Shown here piece by piece: positions 5,929-8,670 of a stretch of DNA of 8,670 nucleotides. The translations under genes were made by a program, and so were the position numbers. The stretch comes from an uncultured Gammaproteobacteria bacterium (GTDB lineage: Bacteria > Pseudomonadota > Gammaproteobacteria > Pseudomonadales > UBA5518). The stretch spans positions 1 through 8,670 of the forward strand of contig CAIXOY010000592.1 in NCBI GenBank assembly GCA_903921135.1, given 5' to 3'. The stretch's first letter is position 1. The number at the start of each line of letters is the position of its first letter. A model generated the notes under the pieces. It saw only the letters and a program-made list of their open reading frames with translations. It was not told the origin of the DNA and ran no database searches.

Positions 5929-5989
5929 GTAGGAGCGGGCCATGCCCGCGACCAGTCAGGTCGCACGCAGGAGCGGGCCATGCCCGCGA
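5929..5989 (+). repeat. Tandem direct pair of REP-like elements, copies D and E
   Basis: Copy D (5929-5951) starts GTAGGA and copy E (5967-5989) starts GCAGGA. Both continue with stem arm GCGGGC, CAT loop, arm GCCCGC and GA tail, and they differ at only one base. They are 38 bp apart in direct orientation and end 15 bp before the tRNA. The stem arms differ from copies A, B and C by compensated changes. GTAG-type heads are what REP-associated transposases recognise in related families. Confidence 0.75.
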
Positions 5990-6004
5990 CGTTCACGAGT
6001 TCCA

Positions 6005-6081
<77 letters not shown>

Positions 6082-6105
6082 TTCTTCCTCCCACACGAAT
6101 CCGCC

Positions 6106-6133
6106 AAGCGCCTCAGCGCATGAACCGCTTTTT
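6106..6133 (+). terminator. Weak candidate terminator after tRNA-Arg
   Basis: AAGCG (6106-6110) can pair with CGCTT (6126-6130) across a 15-nt loop, with the T-run ending at 6133. The stem is short and the loop long, so it is only a possible stop for the tRNA transcript. A smaller GCGC-CTCA-GCGC hairpin competes with it. Confidence 0.2.
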
Positions 6134-6233
6134 CGCCTCGGGAAACAAAACAGCTCCGACGCTCATCTTGGCTGGCCGAATCCCGGATCATGGATTAGGC
6201 TTCTGAAAGACCTTTTTCCGATCGGGGACAACG

Positions 6234-7121
6234 ATGTATCACGGCTCCCATCCCTTGCTTCGCCAGGGGCTCCGGATCATTGCGCTTTTGGCGCTGCTCC
6301 CCGCGTCGCTGGCCATTGCCCAGCCCAAGCTCCCCGACCCGAAACGCCTGCAGCTCGAGTCAACCCAGGCCGTGGTCTACGACGCGCAGACCGGCAAGGT
6401 GCTCTACGCCAAGAACCCCAACAACACCGCACCCATCGCCTCGATCACCAAACTGATGACGGCGATGGTAGTGCTGGACGGCAAGCAGCCGATGGACGAG
6501 ATGCTCAGCATCTCGAAAGAAGATATCGATCACCTGAAGGGAACCTACTCGCGGCTGCGTATCGGCACCCGGCAGTCCCGCAAGGAGATGCTGAGACTCG
6601 CGCTGATGTCCTCCGAGAACCGGGCTGCCTCTGCGCTCGGGCGCCATTACCCCGGTGGACGCACGGCCTTCATCGCGGCCATGAACCGCAAGGCCGCAGA
6701 ACTCAAGATGCGCCACACGCATTTCGCCGATACCACGGGCCTCTCGAGCGGGAACGTGTCCTCGGCTGGGGATCTGGTGCTGATGACACAGACAGCGAGC
6801 CGTTACCGCCTGATCAGCGAGTTCACCACCACGGCGCAGCGCACCGTGAGCTTTCCCCAGCCGCGCTATTCGCTCGATTTCGTGAACACGAACCGACTTG
6901 TGCGCGGTGGTTCCTGGGATATCGAACTCAGCAAGACCGGCTACACCAGCGAAGCCGGCCGTTGCCTCGTCATGAAGACCCGCGTGGGCAACCGCCCGCT
7001 GGTGATGGTGCTGTTGAACTCGCAGGGAAAGCTGACGCCGCTTGGCGATGCGAATCGCATCAAGCGCTGGCTGGAAGGAAACACTGCGGCCCGTTCCTCG
7101 AAATCTGCGCGGCGGGCTTGA
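6234..7121 (+). CDS. pbpG: D-alanyl-D-alanine endopeptidase, PBP7 family (peptidase S11)
   Basis: The product has 295 residues (E. coli PBP7 about 310). A signal peptide has hydrophobic core 13-28 and likely cleavage after A29. The three penicillin-binding motifs are in order: SITK (S70-K73, nucleophile S70), SEN (127-129) and KTG (234-236). KGTYSRLRIG and HTHFADTTGLSSGN are segments typical of S11 enzymes of the PBP7/8 type. It acts in the periplasm, cleaving D-Ala-mDAP cross-links for cell-wall remodelling. There is no C-terminal membrane-anchoring amphipathic helix like that of PBP5; the tail is short, Ser/Ala-rich and basic. The start at ATG 6234 is supported by a GGGGA Shine-Dalgarno (spacing 6) and by the signal peptide. 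It stands alone, with its own leader (6082-6233). Confidence 0.92.
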   Translation: MYHGSHPLLRQGLRIIALLALLPASLAIAQPKLPDPKRLQLESTQAVVYDAQTGKVLYAKNPNNTAPIASITKLMTAMVVLDGKQPMDEMLSISKEDIDHLKGTYSRLRIGTRQSRKEMLRLALMSSENRAASALGRHYPGGRTAFIAAMNRKAAELKMRHTHFADTTGLSSGNVSSAGDLVLMTQTASRYRLISEFTTTAQRTVSFPQPRYSLDFVNTNRLVRGGSWDIELSKTGYTSEAGRCLVMKTRVGNRPLVMVLLNSQGKLTPLGDANRIKRWLEGNTAARSSKSARRA

Positions 7122-7135
7122 GGGCGGGGATGACC

Positions 7136-7164
7136 AGACCAGAGGCGATGTTCACCGCCGGTCT
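7136..7164 (+). other. Hairpin just after the pbpG stop
   Basis: AGACC (7136-7140) pairs with GGTCT (7160-7164), and GGCG (7144-7147) with CGCC (7156-7159), leaving a 3-nt AGA bulge and an 8-nt loop. No T-run follows, so it may stabilise or end the pbpG mRNA with Rho, but intrinsic termination is unlikely. Confidence 0.35.
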
Positions 7165-7189
7165 CATGGCAAGCGGATCACGTTGAATA

Positions 7190-7232
7190 ACAAAGAGAAC
7201 TGATCCCTTCGGAAGCGCTATCTGCCGATCAG
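7190..7232 (-). terminator. Candidate terminator of the ABC exporter gene
   Basis: On the minus strand CTGATC (7232-7227) pairs with GATCAG (7205-7200) across a long loop that contains its own TTC-C-GAA mini-hairpin, and a T-rich stretch (TTCTCTTTGTT, 7199-7189) follows at once. The six-base stem is short for its loop. The same palindrome would also read on the plus strand for pbpG. Confidence 0.3.
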
Positions 7233-7288
7233 GGTTGCCGATCCTCACCCACGTTGAGCCGTCTCTTTCAGCGCGGGAATCGGAACCT

Positions 7289-8670
7289 CTACCCTCGCCC
7301 CCCTGCCTCCATCCTCTGCAACTCCCACAACCTTCGATACAACCCGCCCCGCGCAATAAGCGCATCGTGAGTGCCGCGTTCCTGCAGGCGCCCACGGGCC
7401 AGCACCAGGATCTCGTCGGCTTCGCGCAGGGTCGAGAGCCGGTGCGCAATGATCACCATCGAGACCTCGCCTTTAAGGGCATGAAGTGCTTCCTGCAGAA
7501 GTGCTTCGGTGCCGCTGTCGATGCTGGCGGTGGCTTCGTCCAGCACCAGCACGGCGGGTTTGCGCAGCAGCGCGCGGGCCAGAATCACCTGCTGGCGCTG
7601 CCCGGCAGAGAGCGCGCTGCCGCGCTCCCCCACGGGCGTGTCTAGCCCAAGAACGAGGCTGCTCACGAACGGCGCAAGCCCCACGCGCTTCGCCGCTTCT
7701 TCGATCTGTTCGCGGCTCGCGCCGAAACCGAAATCGATGTTCGAGGCAAGGCTGCCCGCCAAAAGGAACGGATCCTGCGGCACGTACGCCACCAGCCGGT
7801 GGAAGTCCGCATCCGCGATCTCCGACAGCGGCACGCCACCCATCGTGAGCGTGCCTTGCTGCGCCTCGTGAAAGCGCAGCAGCAGCCCCGCGAGCGTGCT
7901 CTTGCCGCTGCCGGTAGGGCCGACCAGCGCCAGAAAACGCCCGGGCGCAAGATCGAAATCGATGTCGTGCAGCACCTGTTCGCCGCCTTCATACGCAAAG
8001 CCGAGCCCGCGCGCGCAGAGCCGTGTGTCGGCGGGAACCGGGCCGCTATCGCGCAAGGCTCGTGCATCACTGCGGTCGCAGAGCTCGAACACGCGGCTCG
8101 CCGAGACCATCGCGTTCTGCAGCATGCTCAAGCGATGCGTGACATCCACCACCGGCTCGCCAAAACGGCCGAGGTAATTCACGAACACGTAGATCACGCC
8201 GATCTCCACGCCGCCGCCCAACGCCCGCGTGCCGAACCACAGCACCAGCGCCGCCATGCAGCACTGCAGCAGTACATCCACCATGGGCCGGAGCAACAGC
8301 GCATCCAGCTTCAGCGAGGCCATACGCGCGTGGTAATGCGTGCGGCTCTGTTCCTCGAAACGTTCGCCAAAGCGGCCGAGCTGCCGCGTGAGTTGCACCA
8401 CGCGGATGCCGCCTATGCTCTCCGACAGATTGGCGTTGATCTGCGCCAGCGCAGCACGCACCGCGCGGAAACGTGGTCCGCTGGCCCTCTGGTAAAACCA
8501 CATCACCGTGAGTGCGAGCGGCAGGAACACGAGGCAGGGAATCGCCAGCCGCCAGTCGAGGAGCAACATGGCGATGGCCATGCCGATCACGCGCGCGCTG
8601 TTCGCCACCAACACGCCGAGCACGTTCAGGTAGAAATCCTTCACCGCCTCGGTGTCGTTGGTGAGCCGCG
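7289..8670 (-). CDS. ABC exporter, fused permease and ATPase (MdlB/MsbA-like; 5' end outside window)
   Basis: The window holds the last 459 or so residues; reading frame stays open past 8644 into a family-typical RLTNDTEAVKDF segment, so the internal GTG at 8644 is not the start. The visible transmembrane part has about four hydrophobic helices, including VLLQCCMAALVLWFG. The nucleotide-binding domain has Walker A GPTGSGKST (7921-7895), Q-loop YVPQDPFL, signature LSAGQ (7612-7598; one change from LSGGQ), Walker B VLVLDEATASID, and H-loop AHRLS. Thus all catalytic elements are present on this half. Such type I exporters work as homo- or heterodimers in the inner membrane; the partner gene would lie right of the window if heterodimeric. 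The substrate (lipid, peptide or drug) cannot be inferred. The TAG stop at 7289 closes the frame. Confidence 0.92.
   Translation of the reverse strand, partial: RLTNDTEAVKDFYLNVLGVLVANSARVIGMAIAMLLLDWRLAIPCLVFLPLALTVMWFYQRASGPRFRAVRAALAQINANLSESIGGIRVVQLTRQLGRFGERFEEQSRTHYHARMASLKLDALLLRPMVDVLLQCCMAALVLWFGTRALGGGVEIGVIYVFVNYLGRFGEPVVDVTHRLSMLQNAMVSASRVFELCDRSDARALRDSGPVPADTRLCARGLGFAYEGGEQVLHDIDFDLAPGRFLALVGPTGSGKSTLAGLLLRFHEAQQGTLTMGGVPLSEIADADFHRLVAYVPQDPFLLAGSLASNIDFGFGASREQIEEAAKRVGLAPFVSSLVLGLDTPVGERGSALSAGQRQQVILARALLRKPAVLVLDEATASIDSGTEALLQEALHALKGEVSMVIIAHRLSTLREADEILVLARGRLQERGTHDALIARGGLYRRLWELQRMEAGGRG

Overview
The window looks like ordinary chromosomal DNA from a high-GC gammaproteobacterium. 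The evidence is UbiK, a ComM/YifB-type ATPase, a TorF-family porin, a cytochrome c5-type protein with a paired-cysteine architecture and a PBP7-type endopeptidase, all with strong G/C third-position bias. Dispersed short palindromic REP elements of the kind seen in Pseudomonas/Xanthomonas-type genomes fit this. A genus cannot be named from the sequence alone. Most of the window is housekeeping and regulatory genes, and no phage, plasmid, CRISPR or defence locus is visible.

Layout. Positions 1-401 (minus) are the 5' part of a TorF-family outer-membrane porin gene. The divergent region 402-669 carries a near-consensus sigma-54 promoter pointing at the porin, with a perfect NtrC-type palindrome about 120 bp upstream of its predicted start. 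Next are ubiK (670-933, plus) and a convergent METTL-type methyltransferase (934-1608, minus), whose stop codons touch inside one palindrome. A 302-bp gap (1609-1910) holds three REP hairpins. comM/yifB (1911-3467, plus) overlaps tail to tail with a receiver-GGDEF-EAL protein (3451-5169, minus). A secreted cytochrome c5-like protein (5319-5744, minus) follows, with its own terminator and promoter. Then come two more REP units, tRNA-Arg(CCG) (6005-6081), a pbpG-like endopeptidase (6234-7121, plus) and the 3' two thirds or more of an ABC exporter gene (7289-8670, minus, running off the window).

How the parts relate. The clearest regulatory logic is nitrogen control of the porin by sigma-54 and NtrC. 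In related gammaproteobacteria this porin often precedes glnK-amtB, which would lie to the left of the window (inference). The other genes are single transcription units with unrelated roles: ubiquinone assembly, methylation, transformation-linked recombination, cyclic-di-GMP turnover, periplasmic electron transfer, peptidoglycan remodelling and export.

I found no convincing new multi-gene system. The best leads are the NtrC/sigma-54 control region, the covarying REP hairpin family (including a copy pair lying between tRNA-Arg and its likely promoter), and a receiver-GGDEF-EAL protein with an altered receiver acidic pocket and an EGL in place of EAL.
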